NCBI GenBank assembly: GCA_020024615.1
Contig: JAHHTP010000023.1
Span: forward strand, 1 to 29,409
Source of the DNA: Oscillospiraceae bacterium
GTDB taxonomy: Bacteria > Bacillota > Clostridia > Oscillospirales > Ruminococcaceae
Direction of reading: 5' to 3'
Length of the DNA: 29,409 nt
The notes under the pieces were generated by a model. That model did not search any database and was not told the DNA's origin. It worked only from the letters and a program-made list of their open reading frames with translations. This document shows, one piece after another, positions 8,112 to 15,141 of this stretch. The position numbers were made by a program, and so were the translations under genes. How positions within the stretch are numbered: position 1 is the first letter of the stretch; each line of letters starts with the position of its first letter.

Positions 8112-8142
8112 TTCCCGGAAGATTTTACTTCCGGGAATTTTT
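8112..8142 (+). terminator. intrinsic terminator of the cytidylate-kinase-like gene
   Basis: A perfect 10-bp stem, TTCCCGGAAG (8112-8121) with CTTCCGGGAA (8128-8137), has a 6-base loop and is followed by a run of T. Confidence 0.9.
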
Positions 8143-8190
8143 ATGATTATTTGAGAACATCTTTGGTGCTGTCAATTCATTGTATATGGA

Positions 8191-8220
8191 AAAAGGAGAT
8201 GGTTTTAAACCATCCCCTTT
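8191..8220 (-). terminator. intrinsic terminator of the thuA-like gene
   Basis: Read on the minus strand, GGGGATGG and CCATCTCC flank a TTTAAAA loop, and a T-tract follows. It sits just beyond the stop codon of the ThuA-like gene, facing the terminator of the convergent gene. Confidence 0.8.
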
Positions 8221-8230
8221 ATATTGTGGA

Positions 8231-8953
8231 TTATTTTTCTTCTTCACCTGGTTTGCATACATGCGGACAATCTAGCGTGTCTACACGATAATCCGATTTT
8301 GCCCATCTAACTGCATTTTTGATAACCAGCTGAACAGACGGGTTATAATAGGTTCTATAGGTTTCATGACCCGGCTGGAAGTAGAAAATTTTACCATTTC
8401 CACGGTGCCAGATACAGCCGGAACGGAAAGCTTCACCGCCTTCATACCAGCCGATAAATAACAGTTTCTCCGGTTCTGGAATACCAAACGGTTCGGAATA
8501 CATTTCTTCATGCTCAATCTCAAAGTATTTCCCCAATCCCTTTGCAATCGGATGAGATGGATCACATACCCATACGCGTTCTTTGTCACCTTCTTCTCTC
8601 CAGCAAAGGTTGCAGGTGGTACCCATCAGAGATTTGAATAGTTTGGAGTGATGCGCAGAATGCAGGAAGATCACGCCCATGCCTTTTAATACAGCCTGTT
8701 TGCAGCGTTCCACAACCTCATCCGGGACATCACCATGACGCATATGACCCCACCAGATCAAAACATCGGTATCGTTTAATACATCATCGGTCAAGCCGCA
8801 TTCTGGATCATCCAGCGTAGCAGTGCGAACGGTAACCTCATCATCCTGTAAGAAATCTGCGATTGCTTTGTGGATGCCGTTTGGATAAATATTTTTTACC
8901 CGTTCGTCTGTTTTTTCATGTGCAAATTCGTTCCATACGGTAACTTTAATCAT
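8231..8953 (-). CDS. ThuA-like (trehalose utilisation) domain protein
   Basis: This 240-residue ThuA-like protein has a class-I glutamine-amidotransferase fold that lacks the usual catalytic Cys nucleophile context. ThuA proteins occur in carbohydrate catabolic loci; in rhizobia ThuA/ThuB act in disaccharide oxidation, but the reaction of single ThuA proteins in Firmicutes is unclear. Visible features are VTVWNEFAHE at the start, DVLIWWGHMRHGDV, GVIFLHSAHHSKLF, DPSHPIAKGL, and the C-terminal IFYFQPGHETYRTYYNP. It is monocistronic and transcribed away from rnf. A cre-like site overlaps its promoter, so carbon catabolite control by CcpA is likely, which fits a sugar-related role. Confidence 0.88.
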   Translation of the reverse strand: MIKVTVWNEFAHEKTDERVKNIYPNGIHKAIADFLQDDEVTVRTATLDDPECGLTDDVLNDTDVLIWWGHMRHGDVPDEVVERCKQAVLKGMGVIFLHSAHHSKLFKSLMGTTCNLCWREEGDKERVWVCDPSHPIAKGLGKYFEIEHEEMYSEPFGIPEPEKLLFIGWYEGGEAFRSGCIWHRGNGKIFYFQPGHETYRTYYNPSVQLVIKNAVRWAKSDYRVDTLDCPHVCKPGEEEK

Positions 8954-9005
8954 GTTTTTTCCTCTCTTTTGCTTACTATGCAGAGTATTCTGCCTCTTTG
9001 CCTTT

Positions 9006-9034
9006 ATTATAAATCAAAATGTAAACGATTACAA
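9006..9034 (-). promoter_or_regulatory. promoter of the thuA-like gene
   Basis: On the minus strand, -35 TTGTAA (9029-9034), 17-base spacer, -10 TATAAT (9006-9011). The cre-like box lies between and over the -35 element. Confidence 0.65.
9020..9033. promoter_or_regulatory. cre-like operator (CcpA or LacI-family)
   Basis: TGTAAACGATTACA matches the published cre consensus TGWNANCGNTNWCA at every position and is close to a palindrome. It overlaps the -35 region and spacer of the minus-strand promoter, where binding would block RNA polymerase. A dedicated LacI-type regulator could use the same site, since such operators share the central CG. Confidence 0.65.
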
Positions 9035-9148
9035 CCTTTTTTAGAATTTTTTTATACCAAATAATATCAGTATATTTCAAATAATTTTAGTAATAAAGCA
9101 CATATTGCAGATATGATTTCATTCTGTCCCAAAAAGTCGAAAAATGAG

Positions 9149-9177
9149 TTGACAAGTAGGTAGGGTTGTTTTATAAT
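9149..9177 (+). promoter_or_regulatory. promoter of the rnf operon
   Basis: Consensus -35 TTGACA (9149-9154), exactly 17 bases, consensus -10 TATAAT (9172-9177). The start codon of rnfC is about 63 bases downstream. A perfect sigma-A promoter fits the high expression expected for a central energy-conserving complex. Confidence 0.85.
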
Positions 9178-9240
9178 AGTAAAGTGCATTTATATGCCCA
9201 ATTTACAATATTATGTTATTAGAATGCGAGGATTGAGAGT

Positions 9241-10557
9241 ATGTCTTTATGGAAACTCAAAGGCGTGTCGGTCGAGCATCGGAAAAACACTGCTAAAATG
9301 GCTCCGGTTTCTATGCCAACACCAAACAGTGTTACCATTCCAGTCAACATGCACATCGGCGCACCTGCCGTACCGACGGTCAAGGTAAATCAGGAAGTAT
9401 CGGTCGGTGATCTGATTGCAGCACCGAACGGCTTTGTCAGTGCTCCGATTTATGCAAGCATCTCTGGTATCGTTAAAAAAATTGATACCATTCCGACCAG
9501 CATGGGAGGCACTACTACTGCCATCACCATCGAATCGGACGGTGAAATGCGTGTTTCGGACACCGTAAAACCACCTGTTGTCACCAACCTTGCTGAGTTT
9601 ATCGAAGCAGTAAAACAGAGCGGTATTGTTGGTTTAGGTGGCGCAGGCTTCCCGACTGCCGTCAAACTGTCGGTCAAGGATCTGTCCCAAATCAAAGCGG
9701 TTGTCATCAATGGTGCGGAATGTGAACCGTACATTACCAGCGACACCCGTACCATGCTGGATGATGCCCAATGGATGGAAAAGGGCTTTAAACTGTTGGA
9801 AAAATTTTTGCAAGTGAAACAGATTGTTGTCGGTATTGAGAAAAACAAACCGGAATGTATTGCAAAGATGAATGAAATCGCGACAAAGGATCCTGTTGTT
9901 TCGGTTAAAGCTCTGCCGTCCTTATATCCACAAGGCGGTGAAAAAGTGTTGATTTATCACACCATTGGAGCCGTTGTTGAGGAAGGCAAACTGCCGATTG
10001 ATGCTGGTGCAATCGTATTAAACTGCACCACACTAGCATATATCGCCAAATACATTGAAACCGGTATGCCACTGGTCAGCAAATGCGTTACCGTAGACGG
10101 AAGTGCCGTAGCCGAACCGAAAAATGTCATTGTTCCAATCGGTACTCGCCTGGGTGATGTATTTGATTTCTGCGGTGGATTCAAGGAAGAGCCGAAAAAA
10201 GTACTGTATGGCGGCCCGATGATGGGTATTGCAGTACAGGATTTAGACGCGCCGATCTTGAAAAACACCAATGCCATCATTGCAATGAATGAAAAGGATG
10301 CAGCTCCGCGGAAAACCACCCCATGCATCCGCTGCGGAAACTGCGTTGATCACTGCCCGCTTCATCTGAATCCTGTTTCGATTGCCAAAGCATTACACGA
10401 CAAGGATTGTGATGAATTAAAGAAATTAAAAGTAAATCTCTGCATGGAATGCGGATGTTGTTCCTTCATCTGTCCGACCGCACAGCCATTGGTTCAGAAC
10501 CACAAGCTTGCAAAAGGTCTGCTCCGTGCAAATCAGGCGAAGGAGGCTAAAAAATGA
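9241..10557 (+). CDS. rnfC: Rnf complex subunit RnfC
   Basis: RnfC is the peripheral NADH/FMN-binding subunit of the Rnf complex, which moves electrons between reduced ferredoxin and NAD and pumps Na+ or H+. It is 438 residues, a normal length for Firmicutes. The N-terminal barrel-sandwich part (about 1-100) precedes the nucleotide-site motif GLGGAGFPT at 131-139 and AVVINGAECEPYI. Two [4Fe-4S] cluster motifs are complete: C362, C365, C368, C372 and C401, C404, C407, C411. GAGG lies nine bases before the ATG. It is the first gene of the operon, and its stop codon overlaps the rnfD start by four bases. It lacks the long Ala/Lys-rich C-terminal extension of proteobacterial RnfC. Confidence 0.96.
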   Translation: MSLWKLKGVSVEHRKNTAKMAPVSMPTPNSVTIPVNMHIGAPAVPTVKVNQEVSVGDLIAAPNGFVSAPIYASISGIVKKIDTIPTSMGGTTTAITIESDGEMRVSDTVKPPVVTNLAEFIEAVKQSGIVGLGGAGFPTAVKLSVKDLSQIKAVVINGAECEPYITSDTRTMLDDAQWMEKGFKLLEKFLQVKQIVVGIEKNKPECIAKMNEIATKDPVVSVKALPSLYPQGGEKVLIYHTIGAVVEEGKLPIDAGAIVLNCTTLAYIAKYIETGMPLVSKCVTVDGSAVAEPKNVIVPIGTRLGDVFDFCGGFKEEPKKVLYGGPMMGIAVQDLDAPILKNTNAIIAMNEKDAAPRKTTPCIRCGNCVDHCPLHLNPVSIAKALHDKDCDELKKLKVNLCMECGCCSFICPTAQPLVQNHKLAKGLLRANQAKEAKK

Positions 10558-11483
10558 GCAATCTCATCGTATCCGCTTCTCCGCATGTTTCCACCAATCG
10601 TACCACTCGCAATATCATGCTGGATGTCATTATTGCATTGCTTCCGGCTACCATTGCAGCTGGTATCATCTTTGGCTGGCGTGCACTTGCTGTTGTGGGC
10701 ATCACCACTGTTGCAGCAGTTATTTCCGAATATTTATTTAATCTTATCTGCAAAAAAGAACAGACCATCGGCGATTTATCCGCTGTTGTCACCGGACTTT
10801 TATTGGGACTGAATGTACCAGCTAGCCTGCCACTGTGGCAAGCAGCTTTAGGCTCGGTTATGGCAGTTGTTGTTGTCAAGTGTCTGTTTGGTGGCATTGG
10901 TCAAAACTTTGCAAACCCGGCTATCGCAGCGCGTATTTTCCTTTTAATCTCTTTCGGTGATACAATGACCGCTGTGGTCAATCCAATATGGCAGGAAGAT
11001 ATGGCGGTTTCCTCCGCTACACCGCTTGGCATTTTAAGTGGTCAGGCAGGCGAATTACCGTCCTATCTTGATTTATTCCTTGGTAATCATGGGGGTGCAT
11101 TGGGTGAAACCTGCGTTCTAGCACTGCTTATCGGTGGTATCTACTTAATTTGCCGCAAAGTCATCACCTGGCATACTCCGGTTGTCTTTATTGGCACCGT
11201 GTTTGTATTCTCTCTGTTGTTGGGTCAGGATGCAATTGCTCAGCTTTTAACCGGTGGTTTAATGATTGGTGCATTCTTTATGGCTACTGACTATGTTACC
11301 ACCCCAACCACCAAATGGGGCAAGGTTATCTTCGGCTTAGGCTGCGGCCTCATCACTGTTGTCATTCGTGTCTATGGCGGCTATCCGGAAGGTGTATCCT
11401 TCTCCATTCTACTAATGAACATCTTAACACCATATATTGAAAAATGGACTAGAACCAAACCGTTTGGAGGTGTAAAAGCATGA
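10554..11483 (+). CDS. rnfD: Rnf complex subunit RnfD
   Basis: Integral membrane subunit of Rnf, 309 residues with about ten hydrophobic helices. It is related to NqrB. The covalent FMN site is expected at T156 in SSATPLG, corresponding to the S-x-A-T motif of RnfD and NqrB. A second conserved stretch, MATDYVTTP (243-251), lies in a later helix region. It overlaps rnfC and rnfG by four bases each, so the first three genes are translationally coupled. Its FMN would be attached by an ApbE flavin transferase, which is not in this window. Confidence 0.95.
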   Translation: MSNLIVSASPHVSTNRTTRNIMLDVIIALLPATIAAGIIFGWRALAVVGITTVAAVISEYLFNLICKKEQTIGDLSAVVTGLLLGLNVPASLPLWQAALGSVMAVVVVKCLFGGIGQNFANPAIAARIFLLISFGDTMTAVVNPIWQEDMAVSSATPLGILSGQAGELPSYLDLFLGNHGGALGETCVLALLIGGIYLICRKVITWHTPVVFIGTVFVFSLLLGQDAIAQLLTGGLMIGAFFMATDYVTTPTTKWGKVIFGLGCGLITVVIRVYGGYPEGVSFSILLMNILTPYIEKWTRTKPFGGVKA

Positions 11484-11995
11484 ATCAGTCGATCAAAAGT
11501 GTTATTGTTTTATCTGTTATCTGCTTGATTGTCACCTCGATTTTAGCAGGCGTTAACTTCATAACTGCAACGATTATTGAAGAAAACACCTACAATGAAA
11601 AAATGGCTTCTCTTTATGAGGTACTGCCGGATGCTGATAAATTCGAGGAAATCACCTTAACCGAAGATATGCCTGCCACAGTCACCGGCATCTATGCTGA
11701 TACTGCAGGAAGCGGCTATGCAGTTACTGCTGCAACTTCCTCCCAGTATTCCAAAGGTGACATGCTGTTTACCATCGGTGTAGACAACAATGGTGCAATC
11801 GTTAATATAAAACTCATCCAGTATACCGAATCCAAAGATTTTGGTTTGGACTATCCGTCTAAATATGTCGGTGCAGATGAAAAAAATATTGCCGATGTAG
11901 AAACGGTCGGCGGTGTCACCTATTCTTCCGCTGCATTCAAACAAGCTGTTACTGATGCATTAAATGCGTTATCCACTGTAAAGGAGGAAAACTAA
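11480..11995 (+). CDS. rnfG: Rnf complex subunit RnfG
   Basis: RnfG has one N-terminal membrane helix (about 7-30) and an extracytoplasmic FMN-binding domain. Length is 171 residues. The covalent flavin site is normally S/T-G-A-T; here the best match is GGVTYSS with T147 as acceptor, so the acceptor Thr is kept but the preceding residues differ from the family norm. ADTAGSGYAVTA at 73-84 is the typical start of the FMN-binding fold. The gene is coupled to rnfD by an ATGA overlap, and rnfE starts just after its stop. Confidence 0.93.
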   Translation: MNQSIKSVIVLSVICLIVTSILAGVNFITATIIEENTYNEKMASLYEVLPDADKFEEITLTEDMPATVTGIYADTAGSGYAVTAATSSQYSKGDMLFTIGVDNNGAIVNIKLIQYTESKDFGLDYPSKYVGADEKNIADVETVGGVTYSSAAFKQAVTDALNALSTVKEEN

Positions 11996-11996
11996 A

Positions 11997-12677
11997 ATGA
12001 AAGAAAAAACAGGAAAGTTATCCATCCTTTTAAAAGGTCTGATTAAGGAAAACCCAGTATTCGTTTTGGTATTGGGTACCTGCCCGACCTTAGCTGTCAC
12101 CGACTCAGTTATCCGCGCACTCTCGATGGGTATTGCTGCTACTGTCGTTCTGCTATGTTCAAATATGGCAATCTCTGCACTGCGTAAGGTGATTCCGGAC
12201 AAAGTCCGCATTCCGGCATACATTGTTATCGTTGCAGGCTTTGTATCGGTTGTTCAGATGCTGATGCATGCATATCTGCCAGATTTATTCACGGCATTGG
12301 GCACTTATCTTGCTTTAATCGTTGTAAACTGTATCATTTTAGGCCGTGCTGAGATGTTTGCAAGCAAAAATACCGTTGTTGATTCCGCACTTGACGGCAT
12401 CGGCATGGGTCTTGGCTTTACCTTGGCATTGTTCTGCATGGGTGCTATTCGTGAACTGTTGGGTGTTGGTACTTTCTGTGGAATTGAAATTCCAGTTTTG
12501 AAAGACTTCGCAGTTTCTTTCTTTACCCAGTCTCCGGGCGGCTTCTTTGTATTCGGTGTCTTAATCGCTATTGTCAACAAACTGACAAAAGGCAAGGTCA
12601 AAAAACACATGGGTTGTGCCGGATGTCCATCCCGTGCAGCTTGCCACAAAGACGCTTGCGTAGAGGAGGGCAAATAA
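11997..12677 (+). CDS. rnfE: Rnf complex subunit RnfE with Cys-rich tail
   Basis: Membrane subunit of the RnfA/RnfE (NqrD/NqrE) family, 226 residues with six hydrophobic helices. The half-helix motifs LGTCPTLAVTD (C29) and VNCIILGRAE (C112) carry the cysteines that, in known Rnf/Nqr structures, bind the [2Fe-2S] cluster between RnfA and RnfE in the membrane. The C-terminus is extended by a hydrophilic Cys-rich tail (about 205-226) with C207, C210, C216 and C221, spaced CX2CX5CX4C, which proteobacterial RnfE lacks. Such tails occur in some clostridial RnfE, but a metal or Fe-S role is unproven. Confidence 0.94.
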   Translation: MKEKTGKLSILLKGLIKENPVFVLVLGTCPTLAVTDSVIRALSMGIAATVVLLCSNMAISALRKVIPDKVRIPAYIVIVAGFVSVVQMLMHAYLPDLFTALGTYLALIVVNCIILGRAEMFASKNTVVDSALDGIGMGLGFTLALFCMGAIRELLGVGTFCGIEIPVLKDFAVSFFTQSPGGFFVFGVLIAIVNKLTKGKVKKHMGCAGCPSRAACHKDACVEEGK

Positions 12678-12678
12678 T

Positions 12679-13272
12679 ATGTTGAAATCCCTGCTGATTA
12701 TTTTAATGTCCAGCGTGCTGGTCAACAACTATGTTTTAACCAAATTCTTAGGCATTTGCCCGTTTTTGGGCGTATCCAAAAAGCTGGATCAGGCTGCCGG
12801 AATGGGTGCTGCTGTTACCTTTGTTATGGTCGTTTCCACCGCTGTTACCTGGCCAATTCAGACATATGTACTGGATAAATACAATTTAGGATATTTACAG
12901 ACGATCGTCTTTATTTTAGTCATTGCAGCTTTGGTACAGTTTGTTGAGATTGTATTAAAACGCTATGTACCAGCTCTGCATAAATCTTTAGGCGTTTACC
13001 TGCCGTTAATCACCACAAACTGTGCCGTACTGGGCGTTGCCATCAACAACATCAAAGATGGATACGGCTTTGCAGAATCCTTAGTCAGCGCACTCGGCTG
13101 TGGCTTAGGTTTCTTATTGGCTATGGTTTTATTTGCAGGTGTCCGCTCTCGTTTGGACAGCAAAAACACCCCAAAATGCTTCCAGGGACTTCCGATCACT
13201 TTAGTTGCCGCTTCCATTGTAGCCATGTCCTTTATGGGATTTGGTGGCGTAGTTGACAAGCTGTTTGCGTAA
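12679..13272 (+). CDS. rnfA: Rnf complex subunit RnfA
   Basis: Membrane subunit of 197 residues, the usual RnfA length, with six helices. The signature NNYVLTKFLGICPFLG near the N-terminus includes C27, and TTNCAVLGVAI includes C115; both should ligate the intramembrane [2Fe-2S] cluster shared with RnfE. It begins one base after the rnfE stop codon, with GAGG ahead of the start, and is followed by rnfB after an AAGGAGG-type site. Confidence 0.95.
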   Translation: MLKSLLIILMSSVLVNNYVLTKFLGICPFLGVSKKLDQAAGMGAAVTFVMVVSTAVTWPIQTYVLDKYNLGYLQTIVFILVIAALVQFVEIVLKRYVPALHKSLGVYLPLITTNCAVLGVAINNIKDGYGFAESLVSALGCGLGFLLAMVLFAGVRSRLDSKNTPKCFQGLPITLVAASIVAMSFMGFGGVVDKLFA

Positions 13273-13284
13273 GGAGGAACTCAG

Positions 13285-14115
13285 ATGAACGAATTATTAC
13301 CTGCAATCGGCATTGCTGCCGGCTTTGTCACCGTTATCGGTCTGCTCTGCGCCATTATTCTGGTTGTTGCGGACAAATTCATGGCTGTCAAAGAGGATGA
13401 GCGTGTCAAAAAAGTAAGAGAATGTCTGCCGGGTGCTAACTGTGGTGCCTGCGGATTCACCGGCTGTGACGGTTATGCAAAAGCCCTGATTGAAAATCCA
13501 GGTACCAAAACCAATCTCTGTATCCCGGGTGCGGATGCAGTTGCAAAACAGGTCGCTGCTATCATGGGTGTAGATGCTGAAGATGTTGTGGAACAGGTTG
13601 CATATGTACATTGCCAGGGCGACTGTCAACACACCAAAAAGAAACATGATTACAAAGGCATCCAGACCTGTACTGCTGCGAAATTATTCTATGGCGGCGA
13701 TGGCAGTTGTACTTATGGCTGTATGGGATATGGCGACTGTGCTGCTGTATGTCCAAAGGACGCTATCTGCATTGAAAACGGCATTGCACATGTTGACCCG
13801 CGTGAATGTATCGGCTGTGGTTTGTGTGCAAAAACCTGCCCAAATCATGTCATCGCACTGATTCCGGATAAAATCAAAACAGTTGTTGCCTGCTCCAACC
13901 AGCAGAAGGGTGCTGTTGCTCGTAAAAACTGTACTTCTGCCTGCATTGGCTGCATGAAGTGTGAGAAGAACTGCCCAGTAGAAGCTGTCAAGGTAGTTAA
14001 CTTCTTAGCACAGATTGACTACAACAAATGCGTTCAGTGCGGCAAATGTGCTGAGGTATGTCCAGCTGGCGCAATCAAAATCGCTGATTTTACCGGCATT
14101 CACAATCTGGATTAA
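13285..14115 (+). CDS. rnfB: Rnf complex subunit RnfB (ferredoxin-like)
   Basis: RnfB is the entry point for electrons from reduced ferredoxin. It is 276 residues. One N-terminal membrane helix (about 8-30) precedes an Fe-S domain of the C-x5-C-x2-C-x4-C type (C47, C53, C56, C61, with C79). Ferredoxin-type motifs follow: CMGYGDCAAVC (146-156), CIGCGLC...C (175-185), CIGCMKC...C (220-230) and CVQCGKC...C (249-259). This multi-cluster form is typical of clostridial and acetogenic RnfB and is larger than the proteobacterial one. It is the last gene of the core operon and is followed by a hairpin. Confidence 0.95.
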   Translation: MNELLPAIGIAAGFVTVIGLLCAIILVVADKFMAVKEDERVKKVRECLPGANCGACGFTGCDGYAKALIENPGTKTNLCIPGADAVAKQVAAIMGVDAEDVVEQVAYVHCQGDCQHTKKKHDYKGIQTCTAAKLFYGGDGSCTYGCMGYGDCAAVCPKDAICIENGIAHVDPRECIGCGLCAKTCPNHVIALIPDKIKTVVACSNQQKGAVARKNCTSACIGCMKCEKNCPVEAVKVVNFLAQIDYNKCVQCGKCAEVCPAGAIKIADFTGIHNLD

Positions 14116-14130
14116 ACAGATAAAAACATT

Positions 14131-14157
14131 AAAGGACAGTTTTTACTGTCCTTTTTA
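14131..14157 (+). terminator. terminator/attenuator between rnfB and the NusG-II gene
   Basis: A perfect 10-bp stem, AAAGGACAGT (14131-14140) with ACTGTCCTTT (14145-14154), closes a 4-base T loop and runs into a T-tract. The next start codon is only 13 bases on, with no clear promoter between, so the hairpin probably reduces read-through into the two small membrane genes rather than isolating them. Confidence 0.85.
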
Positions 14158-14169
14158 TATGAGGTACGA

Positions 14170-14550
14170 ATGGAATCATTAAACACCAAACGCAAAAACG
14201 ATCTAATTTTAATTGCCGGACTCATCCTTGCTGCCATGCTTGTTTCGGCGATTCTGTTCTTTACCCGACAGACCGGCGGAAAGGTTGCTGTTATTCAGGA
14301 TGGAAAACAGATTGCAGAATATGGCTTAAATAAGAATCAGTCCATCACCATCCCTGCCCCGAATGGCGGTGAAAACACCTTTATCATTGCTGATGGGACG
14401 GTAAAAATGACCGATGCAAATTGCCCGGATAAACTGTGCGTACATCAACCAGAAATCTCCTATAACGGACAAACCATTGTCTGCCTGCCGCACAAACTGG
14501 TGTTAAAAATCATTTCAGAGGAAAATCCGGAGGTGGATGTCACAGTATGA
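14170..14550 (+). CDS. NusG domain II-containing membrane-anchored protein
   Basis: This 126-residue protein has one N-terminal membrane helix (about 11-31) and an outward-facing NusG_II (pfam07009-type) domain. It has a conserved Cys pattern: C85 and C90 in DANCPDKLC, and C105 in IVCLPHKL. Proteins of this type commonly sit beside Rnf, FMN-binding or ApbE genes and Gx-transporter genes in clostridia. Their function is not established. GAGGT precedes the ATG. The end overlaps the next start (ATGA), so the two are translated together. Confidence 0.88.
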   Translation: MESLNTKRKNDLILIAGLILAAMLVSAILFFTRQTGGKVAVIQDGKQIAEYGLNKNQSITIPAPNGGENTFIIADGTVKMTDANCPDKLCVHQPEISYNGQTIVCLPHKLVLKIISEENPEVDVTV

Positions 14551-15044
14551 GAAAATACAACACAAAAAAGCTTGCTTCCCTTGCCATCTGCATTGCAATA
14601 GCCATGATATTATCCTATCTGGAAAGCCTGCTTCCACTCTCTTTTACAGTTCCAGGCATTAAAATAGGTTTGGCAAACATCGCCATTATTTTTATTCTGT
14701 ACAAATTTGGCTGGAAAGAAGCCGCTGTCGTATCGCTGCTGCGTATTCTATGGCTGGCTGTTCTGTTTGGAAATGGAATGACCCTGATTTACAGCATCTG
14801 TGGGGCTGTTTTAAGCTTAACTGGCATGGCACTGCTCAAAAAATTTAATCTCCTTTCTGAAATTGGTGTGAGTGTCACCGGCGGTGTTTTACACAATGTC
14901 GGACAGATTGTCGCCGCCATGCTGCTATTAGATACCGCACAGATTGCATACTATCTGCCAGTTCTGATTCTAAGCGGTACGGGTGCCGGAATTGTCATTG
15001 GTGTGATTGCCTCCATCTTAATCAATCGAATCCATGTTACATAA
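14547..15044 (+). CDS. Gx transporter family membrane protein (HepT component I-like)
   Basis: This 165-residue, very hydrophobic protein has about five helices and is of the family annotated as Gx transporter or heptaprenyl diphosphate synthase component I. PGIKIGLANIAIIFILY, SLLRILW and TGGVLHNVGQIVAA are the family hallmarks I recognise. It resembles small-molecule S-components of ECF-type carriers, but the substrate is unknown. Coupling to the NusG-II gene and location after rnf match the arrangement in other clostridia and suggest a role linked to flavin or quinone-type redox modules. That link is inference. Confidence 0.85.
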   Translation: MRKYNTKKLASLAICIAIAMILSYLESLLPLSFTVPGIKIGLANIAIIFILYKFGWKEAAVVSLLRILWLAVLFGNGMTLIYSICGAVLSLTGMALLKKFNLLSEIGVSVTGGVLHNVGQIVAAMLLLDTAQIAYYLPVLILSGTGAGIVIGVIASILINRIHVT

Positions 15045-15047
15045 TCC

Positions 15048-15079
15048 AAGCCACAGAAATTTTCTTCTGTGGCTTTTTT
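15048..15079 (+). terminator. intrinsic terminator after the Gx-transporter gene
   Basis: A perfect 11-bp stem, AAGCCACAGAA (15048-15058) with TTCTGTGGCTT (15065-15075), is followed by TTTT. It ends the rnf-NusG-II-Gx transcription unit. Confidence 0.9.
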
Positions 15080-15141
15080 GATTAAAATATGCTACAATAG
15101 AGAATAACAATCTAACACCCAAACTTTAGAAAGGATTTATT

